Source: Flavobacterium sp. SUN052
GTDB lineage: Bacteria > Bacteroidota > Bacteroidia > Flavobacteriales > Flavobacteriaceae
Length of the DNA: 64,000 nucleotides
Reading direction: 5' to 3'
Assembly: GCF_028867935.1 (NCBI RefSeq)
Contig: NZ_JAPQNS010000001.1
Span: 1,364,001-1,428,000, forward strand
Within the stretch, counting starts at the first letter, position 1; every line of letters begins with the position of its first letter. The notes below the pieces were generated by a model that saw only the letters and a list, made by a program, of their open reading frames with translations, was not told the origin of the DNA and did no database searches. This document shows, in pieces, positions 1-8,342 of this stretch. Position numbers and translations under genes: made by a program.

Positions 1-157
1 TAGTTTTGTTGTACAACACACACTTTACGCCAGTAACCAATTAGCTCCTTTTTGGCGCAGTTTGCCCGATACAACTCCTGATTGGATCGTTGTGTTTGGC
101 AAGCAGGACAGGAACTGATTATTTGCGTCTGTTTCACCGACTACCCCTAAACTTTCC

Positions 158-2320
158 ATGAATAAGCTACTCGTTATAGCCACCGTTTGTCTAGGCATTA
201 CTACCAAAACGTTTGCACAAAACCCAAGCAAAGACTGGCTTATTGCGGCCATTTCGGACCGGAGTGCAGTAAACGTACTGAACAATGGAAAAGCTATTGA
301 ACTCAACAATGGCCTATTGGCAAGGCGTATCCAACTTTCACCCAATGCGACTACAACCAGTTTCAAAAACCTGGTAACAAATGAGCAATTCATCCGCTCG
401 GTCAGGCCCGAAGCACGCGTTACGATCAATGGCAAAACCTACAACATTGGCGGTCTGTACGGTCAAAAAGAACAGGCGTACTTATTGGAGGAATGGATTA
501 ACCAGCTCACCGGTAAGGAGCAGGATTTTCGCTACATAAGGCACGAGATAGGCGAGGTGAAGCCCCATTTCACCTGGAATTGCCAAACCTGGGCTTCTAA
601 TAAGAAACTACCTACGGGCAAATCGGTAAACCTGTTTTTCACTACAAGCAACCCCGACTTAACCGGCATCGAAGTCGTGGTGCATTACGAAATCTATGAT
701 GGTATCCCTGTCCTGAGCAAATGGGTAAGCGTAACTAATAAAAGCGGCAAACCGGTAAAAATCGATCAGGTTGTAAATGAGCAAATGGCGATGCCTGAAG
801 AAGAATCGGCGGTGGTGGGTAAGCCAGAGAAGATGAAGAAACCGCAAAAAATATATATCGAGAACAATTTCGCCTTCAACAATGCCATGCGCTACGAGCT
901 ATCGGACCAGGCGACGCACTGGAAAATTGACAGTTCGTACACCTCACAGGTAAACTATAATTATGAAACGCCCTGCGTCCTGGAAGTCTACCCTGACCTG
1001 GGCGTTGGCATCGAGCTGCCACCGACAGCAACGTATACGTCAATTCGCTCGTATGAACTGCTGCTGGACAACTATGACCGGGAACGCAATGGCTTAGCCC
1101 GCCGTAAAATGTACCGGACCCTGTTTCCGTGGATAACCCAGAACCCGATTTTCATGCACCTCATCAGCACCGACCCGGCGACGGTTAAACAGGTTATTGA
1201 CCAATGTGCGGAAACGGGTTACGAAATGGTGATTCTGAGTTTTGGTAGCGGCCTGAACATGGAAGATGTGTCGGAGGCAAACATCAAAAAATTTAAAGCC
1301 CTGGCCGATTATGCCCATAGCAAAGGCATAAAACTGGGTGGTTACTCGCTGTTCAGCAGTCGTCGCATCGATGATGAAACGGACGTGATCGACCCCGTTA
1401 CCGGCCTACCCGACAAAGGTGCTTTTTTTGGTCATGCGCCCTGTTTAGCCAGCCAGTGGGGTATCGACTACCTGAAAAAACTGAACAAGTTCATTGCTGA
1501 AACGGGCTTTGATTTACTCGAACACGATGGCCCCTATCCCGGTGATGTCTGTGCGTCGACCAAACACCCTGGCCATAAGGGGTTGGAGGATTCGCAGTGG
1601 GTGCAGATGGAGATGCAGAAACAGTTCTATCAGGGCTTGAATGCGAAGGGAGTGTATATCAATGCACCGGACTGGTATTTTCTGGATGGGTCTCATAAAA
1701 TTGGTTTAGGCTATCGGGAGGTTAACTTCTCCCTGTCTAGAGCCCAGCAGAAAATACTGAATCGCCAGAATATTTACGATGGAACCTGGGACAAAACGCC
1801 CTCGATGGGTTGGGGATTTGTGCCCCTGACCAAATACCAGGGCGGTAAGGACGATGCCATTCTCGAACCCCTCAGCGAGCACCTCACCGACTACAAGCAG
1901 TTGATGATTCAATACTACGGCGCGGGGGTGCAGGCCTGTTATCGGGGGCCACGCCTGTACGATACCGACGCCACAAAAACCGTGGTCAAAGAAACCATTG
2001 ACTGGTACAAAAAATACCGTGACATCCTCAACTCCGACATTATCCACCTGCGCCGACCCGATGGACGGGATTGGGACGGCATTCTGCACGTGAACCCGGA
2101 CTTGAACGAGAAAAGCTTCGTACTTCTCTACAATCCACTGAAGGATGCCATCAAGAGACAGGTGAAATTACCGCTCTATTACGCCGGCCTGACTGATAAA
2201 GCCAGGGTGAGTATCCAGGAGGGCAAAGCTGTCACTTACACCCTAGACCGAGACTATTCGATTACCTTGGAGGTGTTGATTCCGGCGGAAGGGTACACCT
2301 GGATGGTGGTTTATAAGTAA
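158..2320 (+). CDS. Secreted alpha-galactosidase-like (melibiase-type) glycoside hydrolase
   Basis: 720 residues starting with a signal peptide (hydrophobic residues 4-17, cleavage probably after TFA at about residue 20), so exported. The first 320 residues look like the beta-sandwich domain that precedes the barrel in GH36/GH27-type enzymes. From about residue 330 a TIM-barrel reads clearly, with strands GYEMVILSFGSG, KGIKLGGYSLFSS and FDLLEHDGPYPGD; the Asp of LLEHDG is a good candidate for the nucleophile. A small C-terminal beta domain follows. The clan assignment comes from the barrel pattern and order of domains; the exact substrate cannot be read. It stands alone, convergent with kup. 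A TAGTTTTG box lies at positions 1-8 but is far upstream, so promoter assignment is uncertain. Confidence 0.75.
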   Translation: MNKLLVIATVCLGITTKTFAQNPSKDWLIAAISDRSAVNVLNNGKAIELNNGLLARRIQLSPNATTTSFKNLVTNEQFIRSVRPEARVTINGKTYNIGGLYGQKEQAYLLEEWINQLTGKEQDFRYIRHEIGEVKPHFTWNCQTWASNKKLPTGKSVNLFFTTSNPDLTGIEVVVHYEIYDGIPVLSKWVSVTNKSGKPVKIDQVVNEQMAMPEEESAVVGKPEKMKKPQKIYIENNFAFNNAMRYELSDQATHWKIDSSYTSQVNYNYETPCVLEVYPDLGVGIELPPTATYTSIRSYELLLDNYDRERNGLARRKMYRTLFPWITQNPIFMHLISTDPATVKQVIDQCAETGYEMVILSFGSGLNMEDVSEANIKKFKALADYAHSKGIKLGGYSLFSSRRIDDETDVIDPVTGLPDKGAFFGHAPCLASQWGIDYLKKLNKFIAETGFDLLEHDGPYPGDVCASTKHPGHKGLEDSQWVQMEMQKQFYQGLNAKGVYINAPDWYFLDGSHKIGLGYREVNFSLSRAQQKILNRQNIYDGTWDKTPSMGWGFVPLTKYQGGKDDAILEPLSEHLTDYKQLMIQYYGAGVQACYRGPRLYDTDATKTVVKETIDWYKKYRDILNSDIIHLRRPDGRDWDGILHVNPDLNEKSFVLLYNPLKDAIKRQVKLPLYYAGLTDKARVSIQEGKAVTYTLDRDYSITLEVLIPAEGYTWMVVYK

Positions 2321-2359
2321 ATGGTAATTACCAATTAACCCATACACCAATATCTACAA

Positions 2360-4300
2360 TCAACTAACCAGCCGTTTGAGCTTGACGTTTTCGACCGGGC
2401 GAATCACCAGGGGTACTTTCTCAATTTTCACGGAACTACTGTCCAACCCAAACCACTGTTGCTCGGTGGTCGTGAAGTTTTTAATGAAGAAGTACACATT
2501 CATAATCACCCGTTCGAAGAGAGGCAGCTCGTTTTCAAAGGAGAGAAACTTTTCGAGCACCACAAAACGAAAATCCCCAATCACATTATGGCGGCTAAGC
2601 GATTCGTAGCGGCTCGTAATGTCCACTTCCTTGTTGCGCACCATGTCCTCAATCACAGTCCGGAAAAAAAGATTGATACGTTGTTCCACCCGAAACCCTA
2701 GCCGGAAGGTCACTTTGTAGCAATCGTCTTCGGCCAGCGTTTTCACTTTATATTCCATCGTGTAGGGATCATCGGTGGTTTCGACGTGCACAAACCAGTA
2801 AATGTCAGCCCGTTTGGGGCGTTTCTGGAAAATGGAGTAAATAACCTTCGACTCTATTTCTGACTGACGGGCGGCATTGCTCATAAACACCAGGTGGGTA
2901 GCGTATTTGGGAATGCTAATGTCGCGGCTCAACTCTTTGATAGCCTGAATGTATTGGTCGATGCGTACATATTCCGCCAGTCGAAGCTTGATTTTGAAGG
3001 CCTGTAACCAGACAAACATAACCCCAGCAATAACCAGCCCAATCAACACAGAGACCCAGCCACCGTGGGGAAACTTAATCAGGTTAGCCACCAGAAAGGA
3101 CCCTTCAAGCGCCAGATACACCGCAATGAACAGCAAAACACCCCAGGGATTGTAGCGATGCGAATAGAGATAATACGACATCAACAGGGTAGTCATGAGC
3201 ATGGTCAACGTGATAGCCAACCCGTAGGCCGCTTCCATGTTTTTTGATTCCTGAAAGTAGAGCACTACTCCCACGCAGCCCATCCAAAGCAGCAAATTGA
3301 CGCTGGGAACGTACAATTGTCCTTTTTGAAGGGATGGATAGCTCAGTTTAACTTTTGGCCAGAAGTTAAGCCGTATGGCTTCGCTGATGAGAGTGAAAGA
3401 ACCCGTAATCAGAGCCTGACTGGCGATAACGGTAGCTGCCGTAGCGATGCCGATGCCGGTAGTCAAAAACCAGTCGGGCATGGCCTGGTAGAAAGGAATG
3501 CGCTCACCCAGGGTCTGCCCTTCGATGCTCAACAGCCACGCTCCCTGTCCAAAATAGTTCAGCAGCAGGCAGACTTTAACAAAGGCCCAGCTCACCCGAA
3601 TATTGGCCCGACCGCAGTGGCCCATATCGGAATACAGGGCTTCGGCACCGGTAGTACACAGAAAAACGGAGCCTAACAACCAGAATCCACCCGGATAGGC
3701 GGTCAGCAGCTCGTAGGCATAATACGGGTTAAGCGCCGACAAAATAGCGGGGGCATGCACAACCTGAGAAAGGCCCAACCCGCCCAGCATCAGAAACCAG
3801 ACCAGCATAATTGGGCCGAAGGCAGTGCCAACCACGCTGGTTCCGAAAGCCTGAATTAAAAACAGCACCGTCAGAATGATCAGAACAATGGGAACCGTCT
3901 TTATGTCGGGGTAGATAATAGTGAGTCCCTCAATGGCCGACGAAACAGAAATGGGGGGCGTAATGATTCCATCGGCCAGAAGAGCACTTCCGCCGATGAT
4001 GGCGGGTAGTGTTAACCACCGGGCATGGCGACGAATCAGCGCGTACAACGCAAAAATGCCCCCTTCACCGCGGTTATCGGCTCTTAGAATGAGAATTACG
4101 TACTTGACAGATGTTTGCAGGGTCAGGGTCCAGAAAATGCAGGAAAGCGCCCCTTTTACGAGATCTGACGTTACAACCCGGGTGTCGATAATAGCCCGGA
4201 GGGTATACAGTGGAGAAGTGCCGATGTCGCCGTAAATAATTCCAAGTGCAACCAAAAGGCCAGCAGCCCTTACCGTATCCAAATGCTTTTTGTCTTCCAT
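2360..4300 (-). CDS. kup: Kup-type low-affinity potassium transporter
   Basis: 646 residues, the normal size for KUP/HAK/KT transporters, which import K+ with H+ across the inner membrane. The family signature GDIGTSPLYTLRA is at residues 25-37. About 12 hydrophobic segments fill residues 15-430, including TPPISVSSAIEGL and the TTGAEALYSDMGH stretch. A hydrophilic C-terminal cytoplasmic domain of about 190 residues follows, as is typical. Monocistronic on the minus strand and convergent with the upstream glycoside hydrolase, with 39 bp between the stops. A TAnnTTTG box lies about 48 bp before the start. Nothing is missing or odd in the reading frame. Confidence 0.95.
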   Translation of the reverse strand: MEDKKHLDTVRAAGLLVALGIIYGDIGTSPLYTLRAIIDTRVVTSDLVKGALSCIFWTLTLQTSVKYVILILRADNRGEGGIFALYALIRRHARWLTLPAIIGGSALLADGIITPPISVSSAIEGLTIIYPDIKTVPIVLIILTVLFLIQAFGTSVVGTAFGPIMLVWFLMLGGLGLSQVVHAPAILSALNPYYAYELLTAYPGGFWLLGSVFLCTTGAEALYSDMGHCGRANIRVSWAFVKVCLLLNYFGQGAWLLSIEGQTLGERIPFYQAMPDWFLTTGIGIATAATVIASQALITGSFTLISEAIRLNFWPKVKLSYPSLQKGQLYVPSVNLLLWMGCVGVVLYFQESKNMEAAYGLAITLTMLMTTLLMSYYLYSHRYNPWGVLLFIAVYLALEGSFLVANLIKFPHGGWVSVLIGLVIAGVMFVWLQAFKIKLRLAEYVRIDQYIQAIKELSRDISIPKYATHLVFMSNAARQSEIESKVIYSIFQKRPKRADIYWFVHVETTDDPYTMEYKVKTLAEDDCYKVTFRLGFRVEQRINLFFRTVIEDMVRNKEVDITSRYESLSRHNVIGDFRFVVLEKFLSFENELPLFERVIMNVYFFIKNFTTTEQQWFGLDSSSVKIEKVPLVIRPVENVKLKRLVS

Positions 4301-4347
4301 TAGTGTAGCGAAGTCAGTATGCCAACTAGTTGATTAATCTGACCCGG

Positions 4348-4355
4348 CAAATGTA
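4348..4355 (-). promoter_or_regulatory. Candidate -7 box for kup
   Basis: Minus strand reads TACATTTG, matching the Bacteroidota -7 consensus TAnnTTTG, 48 bp upstream of the kup start. No clear TTG appears at the -33 position, so this is a half match. Confidence 0.35.
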
Positions 4356-4485
4356 ACGGCTACATCGATCGAATGTTCCAGTTTCATGTGTATTTACTAG
4401 TAATTCAACGAACAGTCTTTTTTATCCCTCTGGATAGGCCCGTAACCGTTTATGTAGCGGCATTATCGCGTACGTGTTTGTTTGG

Positions 4486-4493
4486 TAGCTTTG
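4486..4493 (+). promoter_or_regulatory. Candidate -7 box for the small membrane protein/SPFH pair
   Basis: Plus strand reads TAGCTTTG (TAnnTTTG). A transcript would begin near 4500, just before the ATG at 4529, which argues that the longer reading frame opening at 4373 is not translated from its first codon. No convincing -33 TTG is visible. Confidence 0.4.
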
Positions 4494-4528
4494 ACTGTGC
4501 TTCATATATCGGTCCAAACACCTACTTC

Positions 4529-4717
4529 ATGAATCTGGCTCTTATTCTGCAGCTCTTTTTTTACGTCGTCGCTACACTTGTTGTATCTACCTTAATCCGT
4601 TGGCTACTCAATCAACCAAGCGATGGCTTGTTGGTTTTGGCAGCCCTGATCGTCATAATGTATGGTTGGATTTCCTTTAAAACTATGTGTTTCACCAAAA
4701 ACCCTTTTAACAAATGA
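4529..4717 (+). CDS. Small two-helix membrane protein
   Basis: 62 residues with two hydrophobic helices (about residues 3-25 and 33-50) separated by a short loop NQPSDG, ending in a lysine-containing tail. The frame is open back to 4373, but the ATG at 4529 is preferred because a TAnnTTTG box lies at 4486 and the upstream residues do not look like a protein. Its stop overlaps the ATG of the SPFH gene (ATGA, 4714-4717), so the two are probably translationally coupled and may work together at the membrane. No family recognised. Confidence 0.5.
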   Translation: MNLALILQLFFYVVATLVVSTLIRWLLNQPSDGLLVLAALIVIMYGWISFKTMCFTKNPFNK

Positions 4718-5547
4718 ATTTGTATCGAATTGGCGGAGCCGCCCTTGTTCTGCTGGTGGCCATTATTCTGTTCACCAACAGTTGCACAACCGTAGACGCA
4801 TCCCACGAAGGCATTAAGGTCAGTAAAATTGGCTCCGACCGGGGCGCATCGGACATTGAGAATGTAACTGGCTGGATATTCTACAACCCGCTGACTTCCT
4901 TTATTGAGCAGTACCCGACTTTTACCCAGACGAAAGATTTTGACCCGTTTCAGGTTAGCGCCCGCGGGGGTACGCTGTTTCGGATTGACCCAACCCTGAA
5001 CTATCACCTGGTTAAAGGGCAGGGCGCCAACGTGTACCGCAAATACCGGAAAGAACTGCCCGATATTGAGAACAACATTCTCCGCACCATCGTGTATAAT
5101 TCGTACCGCGACGTGGCCAACTCGTTTAGCCCCGACTCACTGGTGAATAATCGGGCCAGCTTTGAAGAACAGGTAGAGGCACGACTGCGGAAAGCCCTGG
5201 GTGACGACGGATTTGCGTTTGAGAACATCACCTCAAACCTGATGCCGCCCGCTTCGCTACAGGCGATGATCGACGCCAAGAACACGGCCGTACAAAATGC
5301 GCTCCGCCTGAACAATCAGATTGCCTCTGAACGCGCTTCGGCCGAAATTGCCGTCACCAAAGCCAACGGTATTGCTCGGGCCAAAGTGATTGAAGCGGAA
5401 GCCGAAGCGAGGGCTAATGAACTGAAGCAGAAAACATTAACCCCCATGCTGATTCAGCAGCAGTGGATAGCCAAATGGAACGGGGTGCTTCCCGCTACGC
5501 AACTGGGGTCGGCGGGCCAGACAATGATTCAACTGCCCGTAAAATAA
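4714..5547 (+). CDS. SPFH/band 7 (prohibitin-like) membrane-anchored protein
   Basis: 277 residues. One N-terminal hydrophobic anchor (residues 7-23) ends in TNSC; that Cys lacks a canonical lipobox, so an uncleaved anchor is likelier than a lipoprotein. It is followed by a band-7 domain (ASHEGIKVSKIG through FAFENITSNLMPP) and a charged helical region rich in Ala/Glu (residues 185-240, IASERASAEIAVTKANG...AEAEARANELKQ) that forms the coiled coil by which SPFH proteins oligomerise. Prohibitin-like proteins form rings on the inner membrane and modulate proteases or membrane domains; which applies here cannot be read. Coupled to the 62-residue membrane protein upstream and followed by a strong terminator. 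Confidence 0.85.
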   Translation: MNLYRIGGAALVLLVAIILFTNSCTTVDASHEGIKVSKIGSDRGASDIENVTGWIFYNPLTSFIEQYPTFTQTKDFDPFQVSARGGTLFRIDPTLNYHLVKGQGANVYRKYRKELPDIENNILRTIVYNSYRDVANSFSPDSLVNNRASFEEQVEARLRKALGDDGFAFENITSNLMPPASLQAMIDAKNTAVQNALRLNNQIASERASAEIAVTKANGIARAKVIEAEAEARANELKQKTLTPMLIQQQWIAKWNGVLPATQLGSAGQTMIQLPVK

Positions 5548-5625
5548 CTTCCGGGAATAAAACTGGCGCGAAATTCCGGTGGGATGGTTCGCCAATCTAT
5601 TTCTTTTGTACCGAAAGGAGTAAGT

Positions 5626-5661
5626 AAAAAAAGCCCAGTACGCGCTGTATTGGGCTTTTTT
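5626..5661 (+). terminator. Bidirectional rho-independent terminator
   Basis: AAAAAAGCCCAGTA, a short loop, then TATTGGGCTTTTTT form a hairpin with T-runs on both strands. It lies about 80 bp after the SPFH gene stop and closes that transcript. Confidence 0.85.
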
Positions 5662-5794
5662 ACAATTGACTGGCACAGGTACATGCGAAATTGGGACGTC
5701 GGTTTATTACATGACCGAATTCTCACTTATCAAACAAAACAGTTGAACAGGAATTGTCCAATTCTGTTTAAAGTATAATCATGCCAAATACCCA

Positions 5795-6190
5795 ATGACA
5801 ACATCTCCATTCGTCAGCATTATCGATGATGATGCCGATTACCGTTTCCTATTCCAGAGGGTCTTTACCCGATATTATCCCTCATGTGCGGTGAGTTTGT
5901 TTGCCAACGGACAAGCGCTTTGGGAAGCCTTACCCCAAATGCAACATCAGCCCAGTCTTATTCTGATGGATCGATATATGCCGCAACTTGATGGTTATCA
6001 GACTTTACTGCGCTTGAAAGGCACGCAAGCCTATCATAAAATTCCGGTTGTCATGATGAGTGCCGCAGCCTCCACAGCAGAAATCGATGATTGTTATAAA
6101 GCGGGCGCTAACTCATTCTTCCAAAAGCATACGGATCTGGCTTCGCTGAAAGCAACCATCTCAACCCTTGGCCAGTACTGGCCCAAATAG
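5795..6190 (+). CDS. Single-domain response regulator (CheY-like)
   Basis: 131 residues, a receiver domain only. Acidic pocket D11-D12-D13, phosphoacceptor D59 in LILMDRYMP, switch residue S89 in VVMMSAAAS, and conserved K111 in FFQKH are all present, so it should be phosphorylatable. No output domain follows; such stand-alone receivers of this Bacteroidota type commonly relay phosphate or act through protein contacts. No histidine kinase is nearby, so its partner is encoded elsewhere. Confidence 0.9.
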   Translation: MTTSPFVSIIDDDADYRFLFQRVFTRYYPSCAVSLFANGQALWEALPQMQHQPSLILMDRYMPQLDGYQTLLRLKGTQAYHKIPVVMMSAAASTAEIDDCYKAGANSFFQKHTDLASLKATISTLGQYWPK

Positions 6191-6219
6191 ATTGTAAGCA
6201 GAATACACCTTGATCTATT

Positions 6220-7131
6220 CTAATGAAGCCGCTTTGCGCCAAAGTTCAATTCTATTTGCCCATTTCTACGTTGAACTAGCTTATCAAACTGCGCTTCAAA
6301 ATTTTTCCAATTATCACTAATCTGCATCAAAGTGATTACTGAATTTATTTGATTTTGAAGATGTGGATTACCTGAGTTCGTTGTTAAGCTTTGAAAAAAA
6401 CGTGCAGTGTAATTACCGGCTTCGCTTCTTGGTGTCTTTTTTCGTAATTCATCAAGTACACCTTTGGGTAGTTGTTCGTAAATCAATTTATTTGTCCATA
6501 TTCCAATAACTCCGGGTCGTTTTCTAATATCACCAAGGGTAAAATCCCAACCGTTGAGCCTAAAAATCTCCTGATAAAAAACATCGGGAAATGTTTTTTG
6601 CCACGGCAACAACTCTTCGGCAATGTAGGCTCTTAGGATCTTCTGTAACTCATCTCGTTCACGGGCGTATTGATAGCCTGTTGCTTCGTCAACTAATGCA
6701 ATTATACCAACCTTAGAAAGTGACCTTACTAAAATTTCAGCTTGCATAGCAACAGGTTCTTGTTTTTTTGTTAATTCTCCTGCTTGACGAGCCGCCAAGT
6801 AGACATCACAAACGAGTGGCAATATTTTCGCATTATAACCATCTCGGATAGAACCATTTAATGTTCTGTAAGGTACAGGGTTAATCACTCCTCTGAGTTC
6901 TTCACTTACGAACGGTTGAAGATTCTGAGCGTCCATAAAACTGGGCATATTAATCACTCGGTTGCCAACAGCTATCTTACTCCGAATACTTCTCCCCAGT
7001 GCTTTATAAACGGCCGTCATAGTTAACAAGCGCGTACCATCTTCTAATACTGCACAAGGTAATTCTTGATCAGCACCAACGATTAGCACCCCTTCATACG
7101 TAGCTTTCAACACGATCTCTTGATTATTCAT
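6220..7131 (-). CDS. P63C-domain phage-type protein
   Basis: 303 residues. The C-terminal half carries the P63C-domain pattern (ELLPWQKTFPDVFYQEIFRLNGW around residues 172-195, then a helical region with LPKGVLDELRKKTP). The N-terminal half (GADQELPCAVLEDGTRLLTMTAVYKALGRS) resembles the DNA-contacting front of phage antirepressor-like proteins. P63C proteins occur in phages and mobile elements; their biochemical role is not established. The gene lies just outside the ssrA-integrated island, on the chromosomal side, and is the only phage-like gene there. Its start is 27 bp downstream of a good promoter that overlaps a TGATCA palindrome, so it is likely repressed by a regulator or by itself. 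Confidence 0.75.
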   Translation of the reverse strand: MNNQEIVLKATYEGVLIVGADQELPCAVLEDGTRLLTMTAVYKALGRSIRSKIAVGNRVINMPSFMDAQNLQPFVSEELRGVINPVPYRTLNGSIRDGYNAKILPLVCDVYLAARQAGELTKKQEPVAMQAEILVRSLSKVGIIALVDEATGYQYARERDELQKILRAYIAEELLPWQKTFPDVFYQEIFRLNGWDFTLGDIRKRPGVIGIWTNKLIYEQLPKGVLDELRKKTPRSEAGNYTARFFQSLTTNSGNPHLQNQINSVITLMQISDNWKNFEAQFDKLVQRRNGQIELNFGAKRLH

Positions 7132-7157
7132 CTTTGCTCGATTTTAATAGTATGAAA

Positions 7158-7217
7158 CAAAGATACAACTTGATCAGTATTATCAATAAAAATATTGATC
7201 AAATTATTACTGATCAA
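7158..7217 (-). promoter_or_regulatory. Promoter and palindromic operator of the P63C gene
   Basis: On the minus strand TTG (7184-7186) is followed after 18 bases by TATCTTTG (7158-7165), a full match to the Bacteroidota TTG/TAnnTTTG promoter. Overlaying it is a perfect inverted repeat TTGATCAGTA (7170-7179)/TACTGATCAA (7208-7217), with a second pair ATCAATA (7182-7188)/TATTGAT (7193-7199). TGATCA occurs three times (7171, 7196, 7211). A protein bound there would block the -33 region and spacer. Confidence 0.7.
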
Positions 7218-7496
7218 ATAGGCCCAGTACTTATCCCGAAATAGCCAGTTACATAGCACTCTTGTTTTCCACGGTCTCTAACCTTAATTGGATTACAGTA
7301 TAGGGCTACGATTGAATTAACTGAGGGCTAGCAGGGATATTTGCCTGATAGTATTCCGAAATCAGTTAGGTTATTCAAAATCGAATGTCATAATGTGGAG
7401 TTGTAGATAACAATATAAAGATATTTGATTGTTTGTGATCTCTTTAGGCTATTGATAGTAATAGCTCGAAACGCCAGTTCGCTTCATTCCAGCAAC

Positions 7497-7531
7497 AAAA
7501 AATCCCTGACAACATTCGTTATCAGGGATTT
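7497..7531 (-). terminator. Original ssrA terminator, stranded by island insertion
   Basis: Minus strand: AAATCCCTGA (7522-7531), 12-base loop, TCAGGGATTT (7500-7509), then T-rich. It directly follows the left 49-bp ssrA repeat, the position expected for the ancestral tmRNA terminator before insertion. Confidence 0.75.
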
Positions 7532-7574
7532 ACGGGGTGGAGTCGGAGGGATTTGAACCCTCGTCCAGTCAAGG
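7526..7574 (+). repeat. Left attachment-site repeat (ssrA 3'-end fragment)
   Basis: 49 bp identical to 36490-36538, which covers the 3' end of the tmRNA gene (T-arm and acceptor strand). Only this fragment is present here; the rest of ssrA is at the right copy. It marks the left boundary of the island. Confidence 0.9.
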
Positions 7575-7611
7575 TTGGTTTTCAGGGAGTTACAGAATGC
7601 AAATTCTTTCA

Positions 7612-7620
7612 ACTCACTAA
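7612..7620 (+). promoter_or_regulatory. Candidate integrase arm site, left end
   Basis: ACTCACTAA, 38 bp inside the left att repeat. The same 9-mer occurs at the right end (36404) and inverted there (36374). Confidence 0.45.
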
Positions 7621-7791
7621 TAGCTCACCTCTCCCTATATTCTATAGTACTGTTCTCAACAGGAATACAAGTATAATGATTGTAATTGGCATCCTCAACT
7701 CTATTGGGTTATACATAATATTTTTGCAAGAATATACGCATTACATTAGATATTGTTCATGTATATAAATAGCACATCCCACAAGCAGTAA

Positions 7792-7998
7792 CTGCTTGAT
7801 GAACTGATTGAGCCTTTGAATTGCTCAGTGCGAACTATTGAAGTTACGCTCAAAACAATTTTGCAGCAAAAGTCCACCATCATAGATGAAGATGGGGTGT
7901 GCTATCATCTGCACAAAACGAAAGGAAAAGCAGCGCTGTACGAACTGAAACCAGAAACCTCAGATCAGTCCGTTTGCAGTTTGCTAACCACTATGTAA
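7792..7998 (+). pseudogene. Possible gene remnant near the left island end
   Basis: An open frame of about 69 codons (LLDELIEPLNCSVRTIEVTL...GKAALYELKPE) with protein-like composition but no ATG; the only in-frame start is a TTG at 7816. It could be the C-terminal remnant of a larger protein or a small gene with a rare start. Its end overlaps a dispersed palindromic repeat. Confidence 0.3.
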
Positions 7999-8017
7999 CT
8001 TCTGCAAGCTGCAAAAC
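7973..8017 (+). repeat. Dispersed palindromic repeat, copy 1
   Basis: TTTGCAGTTTGC...GCAAGCTGCAAAAC: imperfect inverted arms around a 19-base loop. The same TTTGCAG(T/C)TTGC core recurs at 17121, 17693, 32057 and 35049 within the island. Confidence 0.6.
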
Positions 8018-8058
8018 GGGGGTCATGAACCCAAACGTTTATTACCCCCGTTAGTTTT
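8015..8058 (+). terminator. Terminator-like hairpin
   Basis: AACGGGGGT (8015-8023) pairs perfectly with ACCCCCGTT (8044-8052), followed by AGTTTTT. It isolates the left-end remnant from the promoter that follows. Confidence 0.5.
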
Positions 8059-8145
8059 TGCTCATTTACTTTTCTCCCCAAAACTATATTCGTTTCAAAG
8101 GTAGAAAATCTGCCGTTTTTAGGTAGTTAATACGTTGAAAATCTG

Positions 8146-8176
8146 TTGGTTAAAAGGCTTTTCTTGTGTATATTTG
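8146..8176 (+). promoter_or_regulatory. Promoter of the structured leader / first island gene
   Basis: TTG at 8146-8148 and TATATTTG at 8169-8176, spaced by 20 bases: a good Bacteroidota promoter. Transcription would start near 8183, at the foot of a stem-rich leader. Confidence 0.55.
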
Positions 8177-8321
8177 TTGTGTCCGCTGATTCTTTTACCT
8201 CTGATTAGTATTCCCCCAATACTAATCGATACCACTCACCGAAACTCAGTTATTACCCCTTTCTGAACGGTAACGGATCTGCGGACAACAGAAATGTTTC
8301 GGTTTTCGGAAAGGGGTTTTT
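8177..8321 (+). promoter_or_regulatory. Highly structured 5' leader with possible attenuator
   Basis: Several pairings are visible by eye: GTCCGC (8181-8186) with GCGGAC (8281-8286), extendable into GTTG/CAAC; a perfect 10-bp hairpin GATTAGTATT-CCCCC-AATACTAATC (8203-8227); TTACC/GGTAA (8253-8257/8269-8273); CCGAAAC/GTTTCGG (8239-8245/8296-8302); and CCCCTTTC/GAAAGGGG (8256-8263/8309-8316) followed by TTTTTA. The last two cross each other, so they are mutually exclusive or form a pseudoknot. It lies between a promoter and the first gene of the replication-like module. No known riboswitch class is recognised; a copy-control RNA or attenuator is an inference. Confidence 0.45.
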
Positions 8322-8342
8322 ATGTTCTAACGTATCCAATCA

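Noticed and set aside
5584..5778. Plus-strand frame of 64 codons
   Set aside because: It spans the terminator hairpin at 5626-5661; chance frame.
7526..7574. Second tRNA-like gene at the left repeat
   Set aside because: Only the T-arm and one acceptor strand of tmRNA are present; no 5' half, so it is an att remnant.
7553..7768. Frame across the left att repeat
   Set aside because: Begins inside the ssrA fragment and has low-complexity, membrane-like noise; no start signals.
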